Source: Spirochaetales bacterium
Lineage (GTDB): Bacteria > Spirochaetota > Spirochaetia > DSM-27196 > SKKC01
Reading direction: 5' to 3'
DNA: 5,624 nucleotides
Assembly (NCBI GenBank): GCA_007121695.1
Contig: SKKC01000323.1
Location: 1-5,624, forward strand
Part shown: positions 1 through 5,624 of the stretch, piece by piece
Layout: each line of letters opens with the position of its first letter
Position numbering within the stretch: position 1 is the stretch's first letter
Program-made: the position numbers and the translations under genes
Notes under the pieces: generated by a model
Databases searched by the model: none
Seen by the model: only the letters and a program-made list of their open reading frames with translations
What the model was told of the DNA's origin: nothing

Positions 1-78
1 CACCGCCTGCGCCGCCGGGAACGTGCAAAGGAAATGGAGCGCACTGGGCAGTGGTGGCGTAAAGAGTTTGGCGTCTGA
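1..78 (+). CDS. C-terminal end of an upstream gene (partial), unknown product
   Basis: Frame 1 is open from the window edge to a TGA at 76-78 and would encode a 25-residue tail that is strongly basic at first (HRLRRRERAK) and ends QWWRKEFGV. I do not recognise the family. A basic cytoplasmic tail of a transporter would fit, but so would many soluble proteins. The TGA overlaps the ATG of the next gene (TGATG), the same junction type seen 1.3 kb downstream at uraD. That favours frame 1 as the real one and membership in the same operon. Frame 2 is also open from base 2 to a TGA at 146-148 and cannot be excluded. Function is not inferable from 25 residues. Confidence 0.45.
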   Translation, partial: HRLRRRERAKEMERTGQWWRKEFGV

Positions 79-1367
79 TGTTCGTCTCGAGAACGGGCTC
101 GGGAAGGAGGTCCACTGTATCCCCCTACTCAGGCACAATCAGTTTTGAACGTATTGGACAAGACATAGCGGCGATTGCCAGCTTTTCTGAAAGCCCGTCC
201 GGGGACATCGCTGAGTCGGGGTGCAACCGGCCAACCTTCTCGTCTTCGTGGGCGGCAGCGTGCCGGTATGTGATCGAAAAGGCGTCTGCAGTCGGATGCG
301 AGAGTAAAACCGACGCGCATGGGAACATACACATCAGACCCAGTCGATGCGGGTGGGAGTGTCCGCTCTGGTTATGTGGTTCACATCTCGATTCTGTTCC
401 TTCCGGTGGAAAGTACGACGGGGTGACTGGAGTTGTGTGCGCGCTTGAGCTATTACGCACCGGAGTCGAGCTTGAGCTGATTGTTTTCGCCGAAGAGGAA
501 GGCACGACCTTTGGCCTTGGAATGCTCGGTAGCCGCAGTTGGGTAGGAGCGCTCAATCGTGACGAGCTTGCCGCGGTACATAACCGCCTCGGCGAAAGCT
601 ATCTCGAGGCGGGCGCACCGTTTGGTGTCGATGCGGCCGCGATGGGCTCGCATCAAATTGACCCGTCTCGCTACCTCGGCTTCATAGAGGTTCATCCGGA
701 ACAGGGACTTTCACTCTGGAATAAAGGAAGTGCAGTCGCCGTGGTAAAGCGAATAAACGGCCGGCGGCAGTATGCCGTTACAATGGAGGGGCAGGGCAAT
801 CATGCCGGTTCGACCCGGATGTGCGAACGACGCGACGCAATTGTCGGTGCGGCGCAGGCAATCTGCGAAATTGAGCGTCTGGGAAATTCGCTGTCCGCCG
901 AGCAGGACTATACTGTTCTGACCGTAGGCAGGCTCGATATCATTCCGAATGCGTTAAACGTAATCGCGGGCCGTTGTGAGTTTACGGTTGATTTTCGCGC
1001 GCAGAGTTCAGAGATCCTCGATCGGGGTGATGCTGAATTGCGATCGCTTCTCGAACGCATCTGCAAAACCCGGCAGCTTCCGCTTTCGATAAAAATGACC
1101 GAAGACCAGCCGCCGGTACCGCTGGATGAAACGGTCGTTCAGCTTCTTCGCACGGCTGCTCGATCCCGAGGCATCTCGCTCCCAGAGGTTCCAAGCGGTG
1201 CTCTTCACGACGCGGCAATAGTGGCCTCGGTACTGCCGACGGCAATGCTCTTCGTGCCAAGCAGGAATGGAATTAGTCACCATCCCGACGAGTTCAGCAG
1301 AGTTGAGGACGTTGCATGCGCAGCTGAGCTTGTGGCGCAGGTGATTTGCGACAGTGGAAGCGCTTGA
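78..1367 (+). CDS. allC: M20-family allantoate amidohydrolase
   Basis: Binuclear metal amidohydrolase of the peptidase M20 / allantoate amidohydrolase-ureidopropionase family, 429 residues, near the usual 400-420. By context it hydrolyses allantoate to ureidoglycine, ammonia and CO2 in the cytoplasm. Visible motifs: GSHLDSVPSGGKYDG with likely metal ligands H103 and D114, the EEEG run at E139-E141 (catalytic base and metal Glu), H206 in EVHPEQG, the dimer-interface NHAGSTRM (241-248), an SGAxHDA-type motif at 373-379, and GISHHPDE with metal ligand H401. The family core starts near residue 22, so about 20 Ser/Arg-rich residues precede it. ATG 78 is the first ordinary start after an in-frame stop at 60-62 and overlaps the upstream TGA. 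A perfect AGGAGG at 105-110 lies inside the frame, so the true start is uncertain. The M20 relatives N-carbamoyl amino acid hydrolase and ureidoglycolate amidohydrolase share these motifs; the allantoate assignment rests on the uricase/allantoinase neighbours. Confidence 0.86.
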   Translation: MFVSRTGSGRRSTVSPYSGTISFERIGQDIAAIASFSESPSGDIAESGCNRPTFSSSWAAACRYVIEKASAVGCESKTDAHGNIHIRPSRCGWECPLWLCGSHLDSVPSGGKYDGVTGVVCALELLRTGVELELIVFAEEEGTTFGLGMLGSRSWVGALNRDELAAVHNRLGESYLEAGAPFGVDAAAMGSHQIDPSRYLGFIEVHPEQGLSLWNKGSAVAVVKRINGRRQYAVTMEGQGNHAGSTRMCERRDAIVGAAQAICEIERLGNSLSAEQDYTVLTVGRLDIIPNALNVIAGRCEFTVDFRAQSSEILDRGDAELRSLLERICKTRQLPLSIKMTEDQPPVPLDETVVQLLRTAARSRGISLPEVPSGALHDAAIVASVLPTAMLFVPSRNGISHHPDEFSRVEDVACAAELVAQVICDSGSA

Positions 1368-1933
1368 TGAATGGGAGTGTTGATGTTCGTCGCGAGGCGG
1401 AACGGCAAGAGCAGAGTCGTGTTCCGTTATCCATACTCAATGAACTTGACCACGATGATTTTTCGATCGTGTGCGGAGGTTTTTACGAGCACTCTCAGTG
1501 GATTATGCGGGAGGCCTGGAACTCGCGCCCGTTTGATTCGCTTAACGCGCTGGTCGATGTGTGCCGCTTTGTTGTTGATCAGGCGGGGCACGACGCCCAG
1601 GTTCAGCTGATTTGTGAGCATCCTGATCTGTTCGGGCGATTTGCGCGTGAGGGAACGTTAACCAGCGAGTCGATGGCCGAACAATCGGCTGCTGGTTTTC
1701 ACGAGATAACCGCAGACGAACAGCGAGCATTTGAAGAGTTTAACGCAGCGTATCGCTCCAGCTTCGGTTTTCCGTTTGTAATCTGCGCCAGGGAGAACGG
1801 GAAAGAGGCAATTCTCGAGGCGATAAGACAACGTCTTGAACACGATCGGAAGGATGAGATCAGGACTGCACTTGATGAGATTCATAAAATAGCGCGTCTG
1901 CGAATGAACGATGCCGTCGATGAGGAGCGGTGA
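1367..1933 (+). CDS. uraD: 2-oxo-4-hydroxy-4-carboxy-5-ureidoimidazoline (OHCU) decarboxylase
   Basis: Decarboxylates OHCU stereospecifically to S-(+)-allantoin, the third step of urate breakdown. From ATG 1367 the protein has 188 residues; the family is usually about 160-175. Family hallmarks appear in order: LNELDHDDF and an EHSQW segment (41-45), an RPF/SLNAL stretch, HPDL at 85-88 whose His85 matches the catalytic His of characterised enzymes, FNAAYRSSFGFPF (GFPF at 134-137), and a C-terminal EIHKIARLR (171-179). ATG 1367 overlaps the previous stop (TGATG) and has GGAAG at 1356-1360 six bases upstream. A TTG at 1346 would give 195 residues but is less attractive. No start codon lies between 1367 and the conserved VPLSILNEL, so an 18-residue charged N-terminal extension seems genuine. 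Its coding DNA contains the near-repeat described in the findings. The stop overlaps the opening of the uricase frame. Confidence 0.9.
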   Translation: MNGSVDVRREAERQEQSRVPLSILNELDHDDFSIVCGGFYEHSQWIMREAWNSRPFDSLNALVDVCRFVVDQAGHDAQVQLICEHPDLFGRFAREGTLTSESMAEQSAAGFHEITADEQRAFEEFNAAYRSSFGFPFVICARENGKEAILEAIRQRLEHDRKDEIRTALDEIHKIARLRMNDAVDEER

Positions 1934-1953
1934 ATCACGCGCGGGTGGCTTAC

Positions 1954-1960
1954 AGGAGGA
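1954..1960 (+). promoter_or_regulatory. Shine-Dalgarno site that fixes the uricase start
   Basis: AGGAGGA lies six to seven bases before ATG 1966. It is a near-perfect ribosome binding site, whereas GTG 1930, which would open the frame earlier, has GAGGAG only two bases upstream. It therefore selects ATG 1966 as the start of the urate oxidase gene. Confidence 0.8.
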
Positions 1961-1965
1961 AACAG

Positions 1966-2829
1966 ATGGCGACGCTGACAAAGAACAGCTACGGCAAAGA
2001 CCGTGTGCGTCTTACGAAGGTCGTGCGAACGAGCGCAAGGCATGAGTTACATGAGTACACCGCATTTTTGCGGCTCTACGGAAGCGCATTTGAAGCTGTC
2101 TATGTAGAAGACGATAACAGTTATTGTGTTCCTACGGACACCATGAAAAACGCGGTCTACATGATTGCAAAAACGAAAGAATTCGGTTCGCCAGAAGAAT
2201 TCGCGTTACTCCTGACAGACCATTTTGTACGCAGGATTGACCATGTGGAACGATGCGAAGTGTGGATTGAACAGAATGTCTGGTCACGTATCCTTGTTGA
2301 GGGAAAAGAGCACGATCACGCGTTCACGAAACAGCACTACCGCAGGACTGCCAGATGCGACCATGCGAAAGGTGCTGGCGAACAGGGTGAAATGCTTGAG
2401 CTTCGTGGTGGGGTGACCGGGCTTGAGGTGCTGAAGACAAGCGGTTCGTCTTTTTCCGGCTTTCTGAAGGATAGCTATACGACGCTTCCGGAGACCAATG
2501 AGCGAATTCTTGCGACAACCGTCGATGCGAAATGGAAGTTCCGGAGCGCGGACGCGGGTCACTCATTCAACTCCGATGCGGAGCGTGCGCTTCGGGTGCT
2601 GCTTGAGGTATTTGCAACTCATCAGAGCCCGAGCCTTCAGAGTACGTTGCTGCTTGTAGGACAGCGTATTCTGGATTCGGTCACCACGATTCAGGAAATC
2701 GAAATGACCATGCCCAATCAACATCACATTCTTTTCGATCTTTCGCGATTCGGGAAGTCGAACAATAATGAGATTTTCTATGGCACCGACGCTCCATCGG
2801 GCGTAATACAGGGAACGGTTTCGCGTTAG
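1966..2829 (+). CDS. uox: Urate oxidase (cofactor-free uricase)
   Basis: Oxidises urate with O2 and water to 5-hydroxyisourate plus H2O2, without metal or flavin. It is a tandem T-fold (tunnelling-fold) protein, 287 residues, close to the usual 290-330. Conserved positions, aligned from memory with Aspergillus flavus uricase: K11 in NSYGKDRVRL and T57 in PTDTMKN (catalytic Lys-Thr pair, with D58), substrate-stacking F163 and R180 within the stretch SSFSGFLKDSYTT...ETNERIL, Q225 in SLQST, and N251/H253 in PNQHH. No active-site change is apparent. There is no peroxisomal SKL tail, as expected in a bacterium. The ATG is chosen because of AGGAGGA at 1954-1960. The frame is open back to GTG 1930, which overlaps the uraD stop as GTGA, so a 12-residue longer form is possible. 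The adjacent uraD and uraH remove the unstable products of this reaction. Confidence 0.95.
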   Translation: MATLTKNSYGKDRVRLTKVVRTSARHELHEYTAFLRLYGSAFEAVYVEDDNSYCVPTDTMKNAVYMIAKTKEFGSPEEFALLLTDHFVRRIDHVERCEVWIEQNVWSRILVEGKEHDHAFTKQHYRRTARCDHAKGAGEQGEMLELRGGVTGLEVLKTSGSSFSGFLKDSYTTLPETNERILATTVDAKWKFRSADAGHSFNSDAERALRVLLEVFATHQSPSLQSTLLLVGQRILDSVTTIQEIEMTMPNQHHILFDLSRFGKSNNNEIFYGTDAPSGVIQGTVSR

Positions 2830-2876
2830 CGTTAAGGCGAATGTCGGGCTACCCCGGGCATACGCTACGGCACAGC

Positions 2877-2883
2877 AGGAGGG
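2877..2883 (+). promoter_or_regulatory. Shine-Dalgarno site of uraH
   Basis: AGGAGGG ends three bases before GTG 2887 (AGGAGG core with a four-base spacer). The spacing is a little short but this is the only strong site in the 57-base uox-uraH gap. Together with the conserved N-terminal LSTHVLD motif it supports the GTG start. Confidence 0.65.
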
Positions 2884-2886
2884 ACT

Positions 2887-3237
2887 GTGAGAAAGCTGAG
2901 TACACATGTTCTTGATACGACAATTGGAGAGCCCGCAAGAGGCGTCCGCATCGAGCTCCGACGAGAGCTCGACAGTGAAAGCTGGCGGATCTACGAAGGA
3001 GTTACGAACTCTGACGGTCGAACCGATCATCCACTTCTTGCCGGGGAGGATCTGGAGCCAGGGAAGTATCAACTCTTTTTCCACCTTGGTGCCTATTTCC
3101 ATGCAGTCGGTCATCGTGATGCCAGACGTTTTCTCGATGTTGTCCCGGTATTTTTCACGATTACTGATGCGACGCGAAGCTACCACGTACCGCTTCTCGC
3201 ATCACCGTGGGCGTACAGTACATATCGGGGAAGTTAA
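2887..3237 (+). CDS. uraH: 5-hydroxyisourate hydrolase (transthyretin-like protein)
   Basis: Hydrolyses 5-hydroxyisourate, the uricase product, to OHCU; a small transthyretin-fold enzyme that works as a tetramer in characterised members. The 116-residue length is typical. Diagnostic motifs are LSTHVLD (H7), NSDGR (R45), YHVPLL (H100) and the C-terminal YRGS signature (113-116), which distinguishes the hydrolase from true transthyretins. H7, R45 and H100 correspond to the catalytic His/Arg/His set. The usual HYHVPLL reads SYHVPLL here (S98), a first-position change that should not remove the catalytic His. GTG 2887 is the only plausible start: no earlier in-frame start exists near the ribosome site, and the motif begins at residue 4. 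The gene lies between uricase and allantoinase, and its stop is 4 bases before the allB start. Confidence 0.95.
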   Translation: MRKLSTHVLDTTIGEPARGVRIELRRELDSESWRIYEGVTNSDGRTDHPLLAGEDLEPGKYQLFFHLGAYFHAVGHRDARRFLDVVPVFFTITDATRSYHVPLLASPWAYSTYRGS

Positions 3238-3241
3238 GGCA

Positions 3242-4657
3242 GTGGCTGAAATTGATCTCGTTATACGAAACGTGCGTCTTGTGAGTCAGCAGATAACCGG
3301 GGAAACCGATGGCGAAATAACCTCTGCAGCAGGCAATCCGATAAATGACAACGAGGTAAATCGGTGGGATATTGCCGTAGCCGGCGAGAAGATCGTTGAG
3401 ATCCGCTCGACTGTGTCTCAATGCGCCGAGAATGAGATCGACGGAACGGGACTGACCGCTTTTCCCGGCCTTATTGACTCTCATGTACATTTGAATGATC
3501 CCGGGCGCGATCACTGGGAAGGCGGGCGAACTGGTTCGTCAGCGCTTGCCGCCGGGGGAGTTACCTGTTTCGCAGATATGCCGCTCAACAGTTCCCCGCC
3601 GACGCTCACAGCCGACGCCTTTGACGCGAAGTGCAAACGGCTGAGCGAAACCTCTCGAATCGACTTCGCGCTATGGGGCGGTTTGACTCCGCAGAATATT
3701 GACCATATGGACGAACTCGCCGAGCGGGGAGTGATCGGTTTCAAGGCGTTCATGTGTCCGAGCGGGATTGAGGATTTTTGTCATGCCGACGACCTTACGC
3801 TGCTACGTGGTATGGAGCGTGCAGCGAAACTCAAGCTGCCTGTTGCGGTACACGCAGAAAACGCTGCCTTGACCGGGGCACTCTCCGCGGATTTCTCGAA
3901 GAGCGGAAGAACTGATGCCGAAGCATTCTTTGAGTCACGGCCTGTTGTGGCTGAGCTGGAGGCGATACAACGTGCGATTCTCTACGCACGCGAAACCGGG
4001 TGTGCTCTCCATATCGTGCACGTTTCAAGTGCGCAAGGGATAGCAATGGTTCGTGACGCAGTACACCGACAGGGAATTGATGTAACCTGCGAGACGTGTC
4101 CACATTACCTCATGTTCACTGCTGCCGACGCTGCACGTATTGGACCCGCTGCGAAGTGCGCCCCACCGCTTCGAAGCGAAATGGAGCGAGAAGAACTGCT
4201 CACTGCCCTAAAGCGTGGACAGATTGATCTCGTCGGCTCGGATCATTCTCCGTCTCCAGCCGGAATGAAAATGGGAAAGAGTTTCGTCGATGCCTGGGGA
4301 GGAATCGCCGGTGCGCAGATGACGTTACGTGCGCTGCTGACCCTTGGTGTAAGCGAAGCGCAGGTACTGGACCTTATGGGGATGTCTCCGGCGACGCGCT
4401 TCGCACTGGCACGAAAGGGAAGACTCGCACCGGGATACGATGCGGATATCGTGCTTGTGAATCCTGGTGCACCCGAGAGACCGGTTACGAAGATTGAATT
4501 ATGTGACCGACATCGTACCTCTGCGTGGATCGGTGTGAAACTGCGGGGTTCGATCGAGTTCGTCTTCCGGCGGGGCGAGCTCATTCGCCAGGGCTCCATT
4601 TGGTGCAACGATTCGTGCGGTCGTTTCGTGAAGAGTTTCGTCGGAGAATCGACGTAG
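3242..4657 (+). CDS. allB: Allantoinase
   Basis: Zn-dependent cyclic amidohydrolase that opens the hydantoin ring of allantoin to give allantoate; 471 residues, family usually 440-475. Motifs in order: DSHVHLNDPGRDHWEG with H81 and H83, the GGVTCFADMPLNSSPPT block typical of allantoinases rather than dihydroorotases, GFKAFM with K168 as the likely carboxylated metal bridge, HAEN (H204), HIVHVSS (H260), GSDHSP (D334), and a C-terminal LAPGYDADIVLV segment of the beta-sandwich domain. All expected metal ligands are present. The start is GTG 3242, with GGGGAAG at 3227-3233 eight bases upstream inside the uraH end; the frame is open further back over uraH, but that part is not family-like. Residues about 16-42 form an Asn/Glu-rich loop, longer than usual, between the first two beta strands. 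The last 20 residues after ELIRQG are an unremarkable tail. Confidence 0.94.
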   Translation: MAEIDLVIRNVRLVSQQITGETDGEITSAAGNPINDNEVNRWDIAVAGEKIVEIRSTVSQCAENEIDGTGLTAFPGLIDSHVHLNDPGRDHWEGGRTGSSALAAGGVTCFADMPLNSSPPTLTADAFDAKCKRLSETSRIDFALWGGLTPQNIDHMDELAERGVIGFKAFMCPSGIEDFCHADDLTLLRGMERAAKLKLPVAVHAENAALTGALSADFSKSGRTDAEAFFESRPVVAELEAIQRAILYARETGCALHIVHVSSAQGIAMVRDAVHRQGIDVTCETCPHYLMFTAADAARIGPAAKCAPPLRSEMEREELLTALKRGQIDLVGSDHSPSPAGMKMGKSFVDAWGGIAGAQMTLRALLTLGVSEAQVLDLMGMSPATRFALARKGRLAPGYDADIVLVNPGAPERPVTKIELCDRHRTSAWIGVKLRGSIEFVFRRGELIRQGSIWCNDSCGRFVKSFVGEST

Positions 4658-4708
4658 GAAACGGACTACAGATCGTAACTAACGATCAAATACGACCGGT
4701 ACGTTTCC
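4657..4708. terminator. Nested inverted repeats in the convergent spacer, possible bidirectional terminator
   Basis: An outer 7-base pair arm, GGAAACG (4657-4663) with CGTTTCC (4702-4708), encloses an inner perfect hairpin, GATCGT (4671-4676) with ACGATC (4682-4687) around a five-base loop. It lies between the stops of allB and the leftward PHP gene, where a shared terminator is expected. Neither side has a convincing T-tract, and the stems are short, so an intrinsic terminator is only tentative. Confidence 0.35.
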
Positions 4709-4731
4709 ACAGCATAGTAACAAGCATTTGC

Positions 4732-5577
4732 TCAGCAATCTGCAATTACATCCGCTATTGCCACGTCCTGTCGTTCACGTTTGCGAAAGTAAGAGATCTC
4801 GGTATGTCCTGCGACCGAAAGGTTTGCGAGGGCCTCGTCGAAGTACTGCCCGACCGTCTCGGGTTTATGTGAATCCGAACCGAGCGTAAACCGGTTCCCG
4901 ATCTCGCGTGCCCAGTACATGGTCTGCGGATCGGGGTGCATCTCGTAGACACCCTTGATCTTGCCGCTCGTGTTCACCTCAAGGCACACATCATGCTTCG
5001 CTGCACTTTCAAAGAATGCACGAATCTCCCGTTCGTAGTCCTTCGGCTCAAAAGGCTCAACCGTTCCGTAGATACGAATCAGGTCGGGGTGCGCGACGCT
5101 GTCGTAGCGATCGCTTGTAACTGCATGGGTCAGAATAGCGAAGTAATCACGAATTATGTCCGACTCACTCGCGAGCCCAGCTTTCGGTATCCGGTTCCGA
5201 TATGAGCGCATATGATGATGAAGCGATCCGAGCACAAAGTCGAAGTTCCACTGTTCAAGCGTGCGGTCCATTCGCTTCATAACAGACTCGTCCGGAAACA
5301 CCTCGGCCTCTATTCCGAAGAGCACTTCGACCCCAATCTCTGTTCCGTACACAGCCGCGTCCTGAACCATGTCGTAATAACGTGGCAGATCGGCATCGGC
5401 CATGCGCGTGCCGCGTGTACCAAACTCCGGGTAGTCATCCATCGGGATATGGCAGGTAAAGGTAATGAGGGTAAGGCCCGCTCGCTTCGCAGCACGCACG
5501 TACTCGCGCGGCTCCCCCTTGGCGTGTCCGCAAAGCGGCGTGTGCATATGACAGTCTGGTCGCATAATGGGCGTCAT
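4732..5577 (-). CDS. PHP-domain phosphoesterase, histidinol-phosphatase (HisJ/HisK) type
   Basis: A PHP-family metal phosphoesterase of 281 residues, the size of HisJ/HisK histidinol-phosphate phosphatases (about 260-285). Metal-binding motifs run in order: DCHMHTPLCGHA (H10, H12, H18), TCHIP (H43), GIEAE (E90), GSLHHH (H120), HPDLIR (H163) and GSDSHKPE (D235, H237). The C-terminal YFRKRER segment is also common in this subfamily. The histidinol-phosphate substrate is inferred from family resemblance; many PHP paralogues act on other phosphate esters, so no symbol is given. The gene is convergent with the uric-acid operon and probably transcribed independently. Two starts are possible: ATG at 5577-5575 (used here) or ATG at 5565-5563, residue 5, just before RPDCHMH. 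Neither has an obvious ribosome binding site. Confidence 0.85.
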   Translation of the reverse strand: MTPIMRPDCHMHTPLCGHAKGEPREYVRAAKRAGLTLITFTCHIPMDDYPEFGTRGTRMADADLPRYYDMVQDAAVYGTEIGVEVLFGIEAEVFPDESVMKRMDRTLEQWNFDFVLGSLHHHMRSYRNRIPKAGLASESDIIRDYFAILTHAVTSDRYDSVAHPDLIRIYGTVEPFEPKDYEREIRAFFESAAKHDVCLEVNTSGKIKGVYEMHPDPQTMYWAREIGNRFTLGSDSHKPETVGQYFDEALANLSVAGHTEISYFRKRERQDVAIADVIADC

Positions 5578-5605
5578 AGTACCCGGCAGATGTGTCGAGG
5601 CGCAA
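5576..5605 (-). promoter_or_regulatory. Candidate sigma-70-like promoter of the PHP gene
   Basis: On the - strand, TTGCGC (5605-5600) is followed after 18 bases by TACTAT (5581-5576), resembling -35 and -10 boxes. The -10 would overlap the first ATG, placing the transcription start almost at the second ATG (5565). A real promoter here would therefore imply the shorter protein and a nearly leaderless mRNA. This is a consensus match by eye only. Confidence 0.25.
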
Positions 5606-5624
5606 ATGGGGGCGGGCTTCAGCC

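Noticed and set aside
125..556. 143-codon open frame on the - strand within the amidohydrolase gene
   Set aside because: It mirrors a conserved enzyme core and its Ser/Pro/His-rich peptide looks like an antisense by-product of codon bias.
2823..2834. Tandem GCGTTA at the uox stop
   Set aside because: Two copies of six bases are too short to mean anything; half lies within the coding end.
2830..2886. uox-uraH gap examined for a terminator, promoter or small gene
   Set aside because: Apart from the uraH ribosome site and a CCCGGG palindrome, I see no stable hairpin with T-tract and no promoter-like pair.
2563..3186. 207-codon open frame on the - strand antisense to uox/uraH
   Set aside because: It covers the ends of two certain genes, its peptide shows no recognisable motifs, and it has no independent support.
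2906..3241. The allantoinase frame stays open for 112 codons over uraH
   Set aside because: The extra peptide has no amidohydrolase-like features and overlaps the well-supported uraH in another frame. GTG 3242 with an upstream purine-rich site gives a normal allantoinase.
4278..4643. AGAGTTTCGTCG occurs at 4278-4289 and 4632-4643, plus a loose run of TTCGT words near 4612-4641
   Set aside because: A 12-base match is expected about once by chance in a window this size; both lie in coding sequence and the TTCGT spacing is irregular.
1..5624. Searched for CRISPR arrays, tRNA/rRNA genes, transposase genes or terminal inverted repeats, and toxin-antitoxin or defence genes
   Set aside because: None was seen; nearly the whole window is accounted for by conserved metabolic genes.

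Overview
The window carries a compact uric-acid degradation operon on the + strand, with one convergent gene on the - strand. The five recognisable + strand genes, in physical order, encode an M20-family allantoate amidohydrolase, OHCU decarboxylase (UraD), cofactor-free urate oxidase, 5-hydroxyisourate hydrolase (UraH) and allantoinase (AllB). In pathway order they convert urate to 5-hydroxyisourate (Uox), then OHCU (UraH), then S-allantoin (UraD), then allantoate (AllB), and finally ureidoglycine plus ammonia and CO2 (amidohydrolase). Every step from urate to ureidoglycine is therefore encoded without a gap. No xanthine dehydrogenase, purine transporter, regulator, ureidoglycine/ureidoglycolate enzyme or catalase is visible inside the window.

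Layout: bases 1-78 appear to be the last 25 codons of an upstream gene, whose stop overlaps the next start as TGATG. Genes at 78-1367, 1367-1933 and 1966-2829 follow with overlaps or a 32-base gap. After a 57-base gap come uraH (2887-3237) and, 4 bases later, allB (3242-4657). This spacing implies one polycistronic mRNA with translational coupling at several joints. A 74-base convergent spacer (4658-4731) holds two nested inverted repeats. Beyond it a PHP-family phosphoesterase of the histidinol-phosphatase type runs leftwards (5577-4732), and its promoter may lie in the last 50 bases.

Organism: a bacterium with moderate to slightly high GC, using GTG as well as ATG starts, with clear AGGAGG ribosome binding sites at some genes. 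Cofactor-free uricase consumes O2 and releases H2O2, which suggests at least microaerobic purine catabolism. The sequence does not fix the taxon. A spirochaete-like source crossed my mind, but only as a guess.

The most unusual observations concern gene starts. A 16-base near-duplicate (15/16 identical) occurs at the start of the amidohydrolase gene and again, in a different frame, just inside uraD. A perfect AGGAGG sits early in the amidohydrolase gene with no usual start codon after it. The uricase reading frame opens exactly at the uraD stop, reminiscent of the fused UraD-uricase (PucL) of Bacillus. None of this amounts to a clearly new system; the cluster itself is a known pathway in a tidy arrangement.
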